From NCBI GenBank assembly GCA_020073645.1, contig JAIQET010000003.1:62001-126000 (forward strand): 64,000 nt of DNA, read 5' to 3'. Below the pieces are notes generated by a model. That model made no database searches. It was not told the origin of the DNA and saw only the letters and a list, made by a program, of their open reading frames with translations. This document shows, in pieces, positions 27,270 to 37,000 of this stretch (position 1 is the first letter of the stretch; each line of letters begins with the position of its first letter). The stretch comes from Terriglobia bacterium. Its GTDB lineage: Bacteria; Acidobacteriota; Terriglobia; Terriglobales; Acidobacteriaceae. The position numbers and the translations under genes are program-made.

Positions 27270-30200
27270 CTAGAAGTAGAGCTTCAAGCCGAATTGCACC
27301 AGGCGCGGCGGCCTGGCGGTAGTGATCTGCCCAAAAGTCGGGCTGAAACCGTTCAGATCGGGATTGAAGAATTGCGCGTGGTTGAAAGCGTTGAACATTT
27401 CCGTGCGAAATTCCAGGCTGACGGCTTCGGTGAGCGCGGTCTTCTTCAGGAACGAGATGTCCCAGTTGTTGATCCCAGGACCACGCAACACGTTGCGCCC
27501 CATGTTGCCATGGCTGAACAGCGGGACGTTGGCACAATCGAGGTTGGTGGGATCGAAATAGAAGTTGCCGGTTACGGTGGCTGGACCTGAGGCACCTACG
27601 CAGCTGCCATGCACGGGATCCATCTTAGGGTCAGGAATCGTGATGGTCCGCAGCGTGCGCGGATTGGCGAACACCTGAATCGGTCCGACCACGTCCGGCC
27701 GGTCGAGAAAGTTGTCCAGTTGGCTGGAGTTGTTGTTCTGGAACAATGTAAACGGATTGCCCGACTGGAAGGTGGTGATTGTGTTCAGAAGCCAGCCCTC
27801 AGTCAACTTGCGCAGAAATGCGTTGCTGCCCGCGAAAGGTTTGTCCCAGGGAATGTCCCAGCTCGCGCTGACGACCAGGCGATGGGTAGCATCGAAGTCG
27901 GCCAGGCCGCGATCGAACGCGGGATTGGTGGGATCGGTGTAGGTGGAAGACCGGGCACGGAATCCAGAGCTGATGTCGATGGTTTTGGCCAGCGTGTAGG
28001 CGGCCCGCAGAGCGAGCCCGTGACTGACCCGCTTATCCACGGTGAGCTGGAACTCGTGACTCGAGGAGTTGCCGTTGCTCTGATTGGTGTCCAATGTCTG
28101 GGCCCCATGCGGGACGCCGAAGGGATCCAGGGGATTGTCGCAGGCGGCCAGGGGACGGGCACACTCGGGATTGGTTGCGCCGCTGACTGCGAGTTGCTGT
28201 TGCAGGATGCTGAGCAGCGGAAAGTTGACTTCGTTGCTGGCCACGGCCTTCCGGCTCAAGCTGCCCACGTAGACCGCTTCAACCATGGTGTCCTTCGTGA
28301 CCTGATACTGGAAGCCGAAGTTGAAGTTCTGGGCGTATGGGGTGCGAAAATGTGGCGACACCACGAAGGCGAAGGGAATCTTGGGATCTGCGAAGGTCCC
28401 GATTTTGCCGGCCGAGGCGAAGGGGAAGGGATTGGTCAAGCCGAAGGGGGTATACGGGTCCGCGACGGGGTCACCAGCAATCCCTTCGAAGAACGGGAAG
28501 GTGTTGGACACTGCGCCGAACGGCGGCTGGCCGCCGAACTGCAGGTTCAGAGCGCCATCTTCGAGGTCATAGAAGATGCCATACCCGCCGCGCATGACCA
28601 GCTTGGCATTGCCCAGCATGTCCCAGGAGAAGCCGACCCGGGGTGCGAAATTGTTGCGGTCCGGGTTGACCAACGCGCGGTTGGGCGTGCCGGGGTCGCC
28701 GGGATAGAGAAGGTCAGGCGGCGCGTCCGGAAAGACCGTCGACTGAGTACCGGGGAAGAAACCGATGATGTTGTTGTGCGGATCGATCTGCGGGGAGTTG
28801 TATTCGTAGCGCAGGCCGAGATCGAGAGTCAGGCGCGGCAATACCTTCCAGGAGTCCTGGCCAAAGAAATAAAGGGAGTGCGTGCGGATACCGTACCTGG
28901 CGCTGGAGAACTGGAAGTAGTTGTCGTAGAACCCGCCGACGAAGTCTGCCAGCACGTCCCCGGTGAAGGCGCCGAAATCTCCAAAGAAGAAGCTGCCGTT
29001 GTTAAAAAAGTCGAATGCGAAATTGTTGCGGACCCAGCGCAGGTCAGCGCCGAACTTCAGGTTATGGTTGCCGTGATTGATGGACACCGTGTCCTGAAAT
29101 TGGAAGGTCGCATCATGCAGCTTGGTGGGACCCTGGGGAGAAGGCCCGAGATTCAGGCCGAGAGGATCAATAAACATGATTGGGGGAGCGGTACCCGCCG
29201 GGTCATCAGGATTGACATTGGTAAAGCCCAGTTGCTGGGGCGAGGTCGTGTCCTGCGGAATGGCCTGAAAGAAGGCTGTGCGGTTTGCCGCAAACCGAAA
29301 TTCGTTCAGCATGTTGGGCGATAGAGTGTGGGTCCAGGTGATCGATCCGCTCTGGTAGCGATTCTTGTCGCTAAAGCCAGAACCTACCGGGACGTCGCCT
29401 CCGGTGGAGGCACCGTGCAGGATCCGGAAGGGATAGAAGTCCGGTGTGTCCTCGAACAGGTAGACGCCGGAGAGAATGTCCTTGCTGGAAATGTTGTGGT
29501 CTACACGCACAATCATCTGATCATCGCGAATGCGTGCCACCGGCCCAGAGATGAACTGGTTGTTGCCCAGGTTGGGTTTGGGCATGTATTTCTCGATGTA
29601 TTTCGCAATTACCGGGTTCACCGGAACCTGATTGCTAGCATATGGCGTCTGCAACGTTATCTGGTCCCCATTCGCGCAGGTGAAGGGAACGCCGCTCGTC
29701 GGATCGAACAGTTGCCCGGATTCAAAGGTTGGATCACCCGGCATCGGGGTCGGGCACGGAGAAAACGGCGCAGCATTTGGATTCAATAGTTCACTGAAGT
29801 CTCCGGTGCGTTCGTTGAGAGTCGGTACGGTGAGCAAAGGCGCCACCTGCCCCTCGCGCCGCCGGGTTCCCTGGTAGGACGCAAAGAAGAACGTCTTGTC
29901 TTTGATGATCGGGCCACCGATGGTTCCGCCGAACACGTTGCGCTTGAACGAGGTCCGTTCCGGCAAGAAGTAGTCGCGCGCGTTGAATATGTCGTTGCGG
30001 AGGAATTCGAATGCGCTGCCGTGAAAGGCGTTGGTCCCCGATTTGATTACCTGGTTGACGATGCCGCCTGACGTGCGCCCGTATTCGGCGTTGTAGTTGT
30101 TGGTAAGAATTTTGAACTCGGCGACGGCATCCGGATTGGGGCTGACGACGATATTGTTACCGAGAAAATCGTTGTTGTCGGCGCCATCAAGCAGGAAGGT

Positions 30201-30782
30201 CAGCGACTCGGAACGCTGGCCGCTCACGGAAAACGGGTTTCCCGAACCGTCGTCCTGATCAGGCGCGAAGACCCCGGCTTGCAGCAAGCCGAGTTGCAGG
30301 GTGTCGCGGTTCACCAGCGGCAAGTCCAGGATGCGCTGTGTGGTCTCCACCTTGCCCAGGGTGGCGCTGATCGTGTCCACTTGGCTCACCGCGCTGCTGA
30401 CCTCGACGGTCTGGGTCGTGGTCCCTATCTGGAGCGTAATGTCCAGGTGCGCATTCTGGTTCACGTCCAGCGTAATCCCTCTTTGTACAGCTTTGCTGAA
30501 TCCTTGCTGTTCCACGGTCAACTCATAGGTTCCGATGGGCACCAGAGTGAACAGATAATCGCCCTCTTTGTTGGTGTTGACCGTGCGGGCGATGTTGGTA
30601 TCGGAGTTTTTCAAGGTGACCTTGGCGCCGGCCACGACGGCGGCGGTGGGGTCTTTCACGGTGCCGGTGAGCTGGGCGGTGGCTTGCTGAGCCGCAGCTT
30701 GGCCAATGGTCCCAAACCAGAAAAGCGCAGCTACGAAAAGAATGGCCAACGAGCATCGAGCGGAGAGCAGAGAGTTCTTCAT
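27270..30782 (-). CDS. Oar-like TonB-dependent outer-membrane protein
   Basis: A 1170-residue receptor paralogous in architecture to the one at 21621, but divergent in sequence. Signal peptide 1-31; carboxypeptidase-regulatory domain (about 35-120, TVKDPTAAVVAGAKVTLKNS); plug-like region with NRDTLQLGLLQAGVFAP, SESLTFLLDGADNN, and YNAEYGRTSGGIVNQVIKSG; and a barrel ending in RLVQFGLKLYF with terminal aromatic residue. ATG 30782 has GAGG 6 nt upstream. Its 5' flank contains a perfect 12-bp inverted repeat at 30928-30964. Substrate unknown. Confidence 0.92.
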   Translation of the reverse strand: MKNSLLSARCSLAILFVAALFWFGTIGQAAAQQATAQLTGTVKDPTAAVVAGAKVTLKNSDTNIARTVNTNKEGDYLFTLVPIGTYELTVEQQGFSKAVQRGITLDVNQNAHLDITLQIGTTTQTVEVSSAVSQVDTISATLGKVETTQRILDLPLVNRDTLQLGLLQAGVFAPDQDDGSGNPFSVSGQRSESLTFLLDGADNNDFLGNNIVVSPNPDAVAEFKILTNNYNAEYGRTSGGIVNQVIKSGTNAFHGSAFEFLRNDIFNARDYFLPERTSFKRNVFGGTIGGPIIKDKTFFFASYQGTRRREGQVAPLLTVPTLNERTGDFSELLNPNAAPFSPCPTPMPGDPTFESGQLFDPTSGVPFTCANGDQITLQTPYASNQVPVNPVIAKYIEKYMPKPNLGNNQFISGPVARIRDDQMIVRVDHNISSKDILSGVYLFEDTPDFYPFRILHGASTGGDVPVGSGFSDKNRYQSGSITWTHTLSPNMLNEFRFAANRTAFFQAIPQDTTSPQQLGFTNVNPDDPAGTAPPIMFIDPLGLNLGPSPQGPTKLHDATFQFQDTVSINHGNHNLKFGADLRWVRNNFAFDFFNNGSFFFGDFGAFTGDVLADFVGGFYDNYFQFSSARYGIRTHSLYFFGQDSWKVLPRLTLDLGLRYEYNSPQIDPHNNIIGFFPGTQSTVFPDAPPDLLYPGDPGTPNRALVNPDRNNFAPRVGFSWDMLGNAKLVMRGGYGIFYDLEDGALNLQFGGQPPFGAVSNTFPFFEGIAGDPVADPYTPFGLTNPFPFASAGKIGTFADPKIPFAFVVSPHFRTPYAQNFNFGFQYQVTKDTMVEAVYVGSLSRKAVASNEVNFPLLSILQQQLAVSGATNPECARPLAACDNPLDPFGVPHGAQTLDTNQSNGNSSSHEFQLTVDKRVSHGLALRAAYTLAKTIDISSGFRARSSTYTDPTNPAFDRGLADFDATHRLVVSASWDIPWDKPFAGSNAFLRKLTEGWLLNTITTFQSGNPFTLFQNNNSSQLDNFLDRPDVVGPIQVFANPRTLRTITIPDPKMDPVHGSCVGASGPATVTGNFYFDPTNLDCANVPLFSHGNMGRNVLRGPGINNWDISFLKKTALTEAVSLEFRTEMFNAFNHAQFFNPDLNGFSPTFGQITTARPPRLVQFGLKLYF

Positions 30783-31106
30783 GCTAACCTCGCGGGGAGC
30801 GATTTAAGTTCAGGTGTCCAGTCTTGGGCTGCTGAAGAAAGACACTCCTAATAATACAGAATGCAATCGGCCGTCCACGATCTCGGGTCGAAAAGGCAAT
30901 AACTTACACATCAAGAAGGTTGTCAGGATACAGGAATGTAGAGCCGGAATACACATTCCTGTATATGACCAGGGGTCACTACTATCTAGAGGCTGTTATG
31001 AAGTTTGCATCTGAGCAGGCACTTTTCATGGAGTATTTGTTTGTAGAGCCTTGAGGCGTGAGCGGAGTCAGGGGTAGGCGGGGATATACTTCTTCACAAC
31101 CCCATC
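30783..31106. other. Divergent intergenic region with strong dyad
   Basis: No gene is visible in this AT-richer gap between the receptor and the LuxR regulator. It includes a TATTAT-like -10 on the minus strand near 30851-30856 (weak -35) and the 12-bp inverted repeat at 30928-30964. The rest shows nothing recognisable. Confidence 0.5.
30928..30964. promoter_or_regulatory. Perfect 12-bp inverted repeat (operator or attenuator candidate)
   Basis: ATACAGGAATGT (30928-30939) and ACATTCCTGTAT (30953-30964) are perfect inverted arms with a 13-nt spacer, about 145 nt upstream of the receptor start. No T-run follows on either strand, so an operator for a dimeric regulator is more likely than a terminator. 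Confidence 0.6.
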
Positions 31107-31577
31107 ATGAAGCGCCACGTCCTCATCTTCGGTCTCGTCGGCGGCCTCCTCATCGCCACCCTCCAATACACCGAATACCGCTTCGTCATCATCGAGCACT
31201 CCGTCGAGCTCTACAGCGCGCTCGTCGCCATCCTCTTCGCGACCTTCGGCATCTGGCTTGGCCTCCGCATCACGCGCAGTCGCGAAACCATCCGCGAAAC
31301 GGTCGTGGTGAGGGAAGTGCTTGTCCCCGCGGAAGCCCCCGCCCTCGAACCCTTCGCTCCCAATACGGCCCACCAGCAGACCCTCGGCATCACGGCACGC
31401 GAGCTCGAAATCCTCACGCTGATCGCCCGCGGCTTCAGCAATCGCGAGATCGCCACGCAGCTTTTCGTTTCCGAAAACACCGTCAAGACACACTGTGCCC
31501 GCGCCTTCGACAAGCTCGGAGCCGCCCGCCGCACCCAGGCCGTCCAGCGCGGCAAAGAACTAGGCCTCCTGCCGTGA
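31107..31577 (+). CDS. Membrane-anchored LuxR-type transcriptional regulator
   Basis: A 156-residue protein with two N-terminal membrane helices (LIFGLVGGLLIATLQY, SALVAILFATFGIWLGLRI) and a C-terminal LuxR/GerE helix-turn-helix (LGITARELEILTLIARGFSN then ATQLFVSENTVKTHCARAFD). There is no receiver domain. The architecture implies a DNA-binding domain held at the membrane. It is followed 119 nt later by a DUF4199 membrane-protein gene in the same direction; the two probably act together, the membrane partner perhaps being the sensor or target. Confidence 0.87.
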   Translation: MKRHVLIFGLVGGLLIATLQYTEYRFVIIEHSVELYSALVAILFATFGIWLGLRITRSRETIRETVVVREVLVPAEAPALEPFAPNTAHQQTLGITARELEILTLIARGFSNREIATQLFVSENTVKTHCARAFDKLGAARRTQAVQRGKELGLLP

Positions 31578-31696
31578 CCGCGTCACCCGAAAGCATGATT
31601 TCCGCTCCATTCCTGTAAAATCATCCGAAAGGATGACGACATCCGGCCCCGTTACACGTATCGTGACTCCATCCTCACTCGCACCAGGAGGCTCAC

Positions 31697-32248
31697 ATGA
31701 AGAAAACCGTCCTCACCTTCGGCCTCATCTCCGGCGTCATGATCTCCGTCCTTATGGGAGGCTCGCTTCTCCTCGCCGACAAGATCGGCTCCGGCCACAG
31801 CATGGCTCTCGGCTACACCATCATGGTGGCGTCGTTTCTGCTAATCTACTTCGGCATCCGCAGCTACCGCGACAACACCCTCGCCGGTCAAATCTCCTTC
31901 GGCCGCGCCTTCGCCTGCGGCATCCTGATCGCCCTCATCACCACCGTCTGCTACGTCGCCATGTGGGAGGTCCTCTACTTCAACTTCATGCCCCACTTCA
32001 TGGACAGCTACTTCGCCGCGCAGATTCACAAGGTCCAGTCCTCCGGACTTGACCCCGCCACCACCGCCGCGCAGGTCGCTGCCATACAGCGCTCTCAGCA
32101 GCTCTACCAGAACCCCTTCGTCAACATGGCCTACACCTTCATGGAGCCCCTGCCCGTCGGCCTTATCATTACTCTCATCTCCGCTGCCATCCTCCGCCGC
32201 AAAGCCCCTGTCGAACCCACCGCCGCTCCCGCAGTCATGACCACATAA
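31697..32248 (+). CDS. DUF4199-type membrane protein
   Basis: A 183-residue protein with four membrane segments: LTFGLISGVMISVLMGGSLL, GYTIMVASFLLIYFGIRSYR, FACGILIALITTVCYVAMW and LPVGLIITLISAAILRR. The layout and the RSYRDN..G.ISFGRAF segment match DUF4199. AGGAGG lies 6 nt before the ATG. A strong hairpin terminator follows at 32256. Pairs of LuxR regulator and DUF4199 genes recur in Acidobacteriota and Bacteroidota; function unknown. Confidence 0.85.
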   Translation: MKKTVLTFGLISGVMISVLMGGSLLLADKIGSGHSMALGYTIMVASFLLIYFGIRSYRDNTLAGQISFGRAFACGILIALITTVCYVAMWEVLYFNFMPHFMDSYFAAQIHKVQSSGLDPATTAAQVAAIQRSQQLYQNPFVNMAYTFMEPLPVGLIITLISAAILRRKAPVEPTAAPAVMTT

Positions 32249-32255
32249 ATCAAAA

Positions 32256-32277
32256 GGCCGGGGCGTAAGCCCCGACC
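32256..32277 (+). terminator. Hairpin terminator after the DUF4199 gene
   Basis: GGCCGGGGC-GTAA-GCCCCGACC forms a 9-bp stem with one G-T pair, followed by TTCCGTCTTCTG, a moderately T-rich tail. It lies 7 nt past the stop codon. Confidence 0.7.
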
Positions 32278-32299
32278 TTCCGTCTTCTGAACTGTCAGC

Positions 32300-32524
32300 C
32301 TACTTCCCATGCTCCGGAGCCTGCGGCTTCCACTGCCGCCCCAGCTCCGCCGTGTCCTTCACATCGGCTGCCGCAGGGTTTTCGGCCTTCTTCACCTCCA
32401 CCCCAAACACATAGCTCGCACCGAACAGATTGCTCGTAAAGAACACCATCGTCTTGTCCGGAGAGAACCGCACATTCGGCTCCTCACGATAATCGTGGTG
32501 ACTCATGTTCACCAGGCGGACCAA
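32300..32524 (-). pseudogene. C-terminal relic of a PD40/TolB-propeller-type protein
   Basis: The 74 residues contain LVNMSHHDYREEPNVRFSPD and MVFFTSNLFGASYVFGVEV, which read like the last propeller blade and tail of an oligogalacturonate-lyase-type or PD40-repeat protein. The gene has no start, no signal peptide and no preceding blades. Directly upstream its frame runs into the 3' end of the glycosyltransferase gene (33887-32484), so the 5' part was lost at a deletion or rearrangement junction near 32520. Confidence 0.6.
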
Positions 32525-33887
32525 GCCATGCTGCCGCCAGGAGAATCACCACGGGATAGCATTCCAGCGTGTAGCGGGGTTCAGGGTTTTCCAGAGTACC
32601 GAGGAACGCCGATCGCAGAATCACGAATGTAAGCAACAGACCGAGATGGGCAGCGAAGCGTCCGCTCACCAACCCGGCGACCGCTGCCCCCACATAAAGA
32701 AGACTGATGACCCCCAGGCCTACCGCCAGCACCGACCACTCGGGGTCATCGTTGAACTCCCACCAGCGCGTGTCCGAGGGCAGCAGTTCGGTGCGCGGGC
32801 GCAACCACATATCGGTGATGCGAACCAGTGGCAGCCAGACGTAATACCGCCACGGCGCGTGCTGGATGCGCTCCGCCGCCAGAACCTCGAAGCGGGCGTC
32901 CAGCTCCGGGCCGACGTGCAGTTCCTGGTTGTAATCCGCCAGCAGTTGCACAGTCTGGTCGCGCTGCGCATCGGAATCGAAGGCGCGGGAGGGGAGCTTC
33001 TCCGCATCCATGGGATTTCCCGGCACTTGCCAGTAGATTTCCTCGACCGAGGTATAGTCGGCGATCCAGGTCTTGGTCCAGCGATTGAAACCCATGGGGA
33101 CGAACTCGTTTTCTTCGTTGGCATAGCGCGGCGCCAGCGGCTGGAAACGATGCATGGTGCGCAGGTTGCGCAGGGTCCAGGGCACCAGTGGCGCAAGCGA
33201 GATCAACGCCACGAGCATTGCTGCGCGAACCAAGTGTGGCGCGGGCACTCCTGCCCGCGTTTTGCCAAGCCAAGAACCTGCCCACAGGACCAGAAAGTAA
33301 GCCAGGAGTGATCCCAGCAGCAGCCCGCCATCCGGCCGCAGCAGGATGGCCGCTCCCACTGCCAGCCCGCAGCCTATCCATGCGCGCACTCGCGAAGGAT
33401 CCAGCGTCTCTAACCCCGAGATGGCGAGATCGAGGGCCAGCGCAGTGAAGAAAACTTCCAGGGTTTCCGTGAGCGCGGTGGCGACATAGTTGGCGAGGAA
33501 GGGGCAGAGCGCCGCCAGTAGGAACGCGGCTCTGGCAGCGCGCGGAGAAACGACCCGGCGTGCGATATCGGCAATCAAAAAGCAGGTGCCGATGTCCACG
33601 AACATCTGGATCAGCAGCACTGCCCGGTAGTGCTCCATCCCGAAAATGGCAAACACCGTGGCGAGAAACGCCGGATACCCCGGCAGCCGGAGATCAGTCG
33701 GGACGATCGCGCCGGAGTCACTTAAGCCGTAAATGCCATGCTGCAGCCAGTTCTTGGCAATGTCGCCGTAGATGAAGGAATCGGTAGTAATGCTGGGAAA
33801 GCGGAAAATGAACAACAGCCGCAGCGCCAGCGCCGCCAGCGTCGCTAACAGGAAGAACCGGGGATGCTTGCGCACGATCTCGCGCAC
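32484..33887 (-). CDS. GT-C family glycosyltransferase (PMT_2/ArnT-like), 3' end rearranged
   Basis: A 467-residue polytopic membrane protein. About nine to ten membrane helices are present (FFLLATLAALALRLLFIFRF onward), and the first loop has the conserved acidic region TTDSFIYGDIAKNWLQHG, typical of GT-C enzymes that use lipid-linked sugars. Start is GTG 33887 (no ATG in frame before a stop). The C-terminus ends abnormally, AAAWLGPPGEHESPRLS, where its frame crosses into a relic of another gene, so the native tail may be lost. A dispersed repeat (33235-33259) lies within the coding region and encodes GKTRAGVPAPHLV. Confidence 0.85.
   Translation of the reverse strand: MREIVRKHPRFFLLATLAALALRLLFIFRFPSITTDSFIYGDIAKNWLQHGIYGLSDSGAIVPTDLRLPGYPAFLATVFAIFGMEHYRAVLLIQMFVDIGTCFLIADIARRVVSPRAARAAFLLAALCPFLANYVATALTETLEVFFTALALDLAISGLETLDPSRVRAWIGCGLAVGAAILLRPDGGLLLGSLLAYFLVLWAGSWLGKTRAGVPAPHLVRAAMLVALISLAPLVPWTLRNLRTMHRFQPLAPRYANEENEFVPMGFNRWTKTWIADYTSVEEIYWQVPGNPMDAEKLPSRAFDSDAQRDQTVQLLADYNQELHVGPELDARFEVLAAERIQHAPWRYYVWLPLVRITDMWLRPRTELLPSDTRWWEFNDDPEWSVLAVGLGVISLLYVGAAVAGLVSGRFAAHLGLLLTFVILRSAFLGTLENPEPRYTLECYPVVILLAAAWLGPPGEHESPRLS
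33235..33259 (+). repeat. Dispersed GC-rich hairpin repeat inside the glycosyltransferase gene
   Basis: The 25-bp sequence has stem GCGGGCA/TGCCCGC around CTCC. A nearly identical unit (two differences) occurs at 46477-46501 in noncoding DNA, and a weaker relative near 52188-52206. Here it lies within a coding frame without breaking it. Confidence 0.65.
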
Positions 33888-34016
33888 CCAGCGAATATAG
33901 CGCGTTCTGAGGCGATCTCCACTTCACAACTCCGGAGGGAGCACCCTGCATCTAATCACTAAACTGCGGTTTGACCCTCCTTTGACAGCAGCTTAGGATA
34001 GAAACGACCCCCGTAC

Positions 34017-37000
34017 ATGGCAAAACCTGTCTTTTACGATCCCCGTCGCGCCCGCTGGAAGCGGCTGCGCCGGATGTTCGACATTCTCGGCCTCAGCATC
34101 ACTCTGCTCATCATTTTCTTTGTCTACACCGCCGTGCGCAGTGAGCCATTGCCGGAGTTGTTGCTGCCCACACTCAAGCGCCCCTATCACGCGCTCAAGG
34201 AAAAGGAAAAAGAGAAGGCGAAGGAGAAACGCCGGCGCGCGGCAGAACTCCGCGGCCACCGCAAATCGAAGAAGAAGCCTTCCCAGGTGCAGCTGAATGC
34301 CGAGGAAGGTATCCGCGCTGCCTTCTATGTTCCCTGGGATGCCGCCAGCTTCTCATCTTTCCGCGAATATGCCCGCCAGATTGACCTGCTTTATCCGGAG
34401 TGGCTCCACGTCCTGACCCCCGACGGTCACCTGCAGGGGGAGGACCCGGAAACCGTCAAGTTTTTCGATGTGGTGCAAGGTTCCACCCTCCGCCCGGTGG
34501 ACGAGAAAGTGATGCCATTCCTCAAGTCGGAAGAAACAGGGATGGAGGTTTTCCCCCTGGTCAACAATTTTGACGGGACCGACTGGATCAATATCGCTGC
34601 CTTCCTCAATGACCGGGATGCCCGTGCCCGCTTCCGTCAGCAGATCGCTACCTTTCTAGCCAGCGACAAATACGGCGGGCTCATGGTGGACTTTGAAGCC
34701 TTCCCCAGCCAGGCGCAGCCCGGATATGTGGCGCTGCTCGGCGAGCTTTCCCAGGACCTGCACGCCAAGGGCATGAAACTGTACGTCAGTGTGCAGGTTC
34801 GCAACGAAGACTTCGACTACGCTGCCATTGCCGCCCGCACCGATGGCGTCGTGCTCATGAACTACGACGAGCACTACCCGTATCCCGGGACCGCCGGTCC
34901 GGTGGCGTCGCAAGACTGGTTCGTCGCCAACCTGGTCGCAGCCAAAAAAGCGATCCCGCAGAACAAGCTGATCTGCGCCATCGCCAACTACGGATACGAC
35001 TGGGCACAGAAGCCCAAACACGGCACGCTGCCGCCTGATGTCAAACCCACCGCTCCCGTCTCCGTGCAGGAGGCCTGGCTGGGCGCGCGCGATTCCGAGG
35101 AAGATATCGACTTCGACTCCGACAGCCTGAATCCGCACTTCAGCTACCTGGATGAGCACAACCTGCAACACGACGTCTGGTTTCTCGACGCGGTCACCGC
35201 TCTCAACCAGATGCGCGCCGCCCAGAGCCTGGGCATCAAGACGTTTGCCCTGTGGCGGCTCGGCGCTGAAGATCGTTCGCTTTGGAAAGTGTGGGATATT
35301 CCCGGCGAAACCGGTGCGCCCGACAAGTTGAAGGAGGTTCCCCCCGGACAGGACGTTGATATGGAGGGCAACGGCGAAATTCTTCGCATCGAGGCCCGTC
35401 CCGCCGATGGAAACCGCACTCTCACGGTGGATGCGACCACGGGGCTGATCACCGACCAGAACTTCGACTCTCTGCCCGAGCCCTACCGCGTGGCGCGCTA
35501 CGGTTCCAGCCCCAAGCAGGTCGCCGTCACTTTTGATGACGGCCCTGATCCGGAATGGACGCCCAAGATTCTCGACGTGCTCAAGCGTGAAAATGCGCCT
35601 GCGACATTTTTTCTAATCGGCATCCAGGCCGACAAGTTTGCCGATGTGACCTCGCGCATTTACCGAGAGGGGCACGAGATCGGCAACCACACCTTCACCC
35701 ATCCCGACATCAGCAACATCTCATCCACCTTCATGAAGTTGGAGCTCAATCTCACGGAGCGGTTCTTCGCCAGCCGTCTGGGGATGCGCACCATTCTGTT
35801 CCGCCCGCCCTATTCCATTGACCAGGAGCCAGACACCGAAGATCAAGTGCGTCCTCTGGAACTTACCCAGGACATGGGCTATACCACGGTGGGCGACAAG
35901 ATTGATCCCAACGACTGGCGCGAGAACCCGCATCGCAGCGCGGAACAGATCACCGCGGACGTCCTCGCTCACTTGCCGCCCTGTGCCGCGAACGACCTGC
36001 GCTGCGGCAATATCATCCTGCTGCACGACGGCGGCGGCGACCGCCGCGAGACCGTGCGCGCTCTGCCCATGATCATCGAGGGCATCCGTGCCCGGGGCTA
36101 CCAGGTTGTTCCTCTTTACCAGTTGCTGGGCAAGACGCGTGCCGACGTCATGCCTCCCATTCCCTCGAACGAACGCTGGGCTGCGGGGCTCAACCTGATC
36201 GGCTTCTTGCTTTTCGACTTCGGCATCAAGGCCATCACTTGGATCTTTTTCCTGGGCGACCTGCTGATGACCGGGCGCCTGCTGTTCATCGGCACCTTCG
36301 CCGTCTATGACCGCCTGCGCCAGCGCCATTACGGCCAGCCGGGAGAGGCCGAGTCTTACCGGCCCCAGGTCGCGGTGCTGATTCCTGCGTACAACGAAGA
36401 GAAAGTGATCGAGCGCACCATCCGCGCCGCGTTGGGATCGGACTATCCCTACCTGCGCGTGATTGTGATCGATGACGGATCGAGCGACCGGACGCTGGAA
36501 GTCGCCCGCGACGCTTTCGCCGCGGAAGAAGCCTCTGGGCAGGTGCTCATCCTGACCAAGCCCAACTCCGGCAAAGCCGAGGCGCTCAACTTCGGCCTGG
36601 CGCACCTGCAGGATGAAGAAGTCTTCGTCGGCATCGATGCCGATACTGTGATTGCACACGATGCCATAAGCCGCCTGGTACCGCACTTCCTCAATCCCAA
36701 TGTCGCTGCCGTTGCCGGCAACGCCAAGGTCGGCAATCGCGTTAACCTCTGGACCCGCTGGCAGGCCTTGGAGTACATCACCAGCCAGAACTTCGAGCGG
36801 CGGGCGCTGAACACCCTGGGCGCGGTCAGCGTGGTGCCGGGCGCGATTGGCGCGTGGCGCACCTCGGCCGTGCGCGAAGCCGGCGGATACCACACCGACA
36901 CCGTCGCCGAGGATGCCGACCTCACCATGGCGCTGCTGCGCCGCGGCTATCGCGTCGAGTACGAAGACCTCGCGCTTGCCTACACCGAGGCGCCAGTGAA

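Noticed and set aside
27609-29324. A 571-codon frame antisense to the second Oar-like receptor
   Set aside because: Shadow of a well-supported gene; no recognisable domain or ribosome-binding site.
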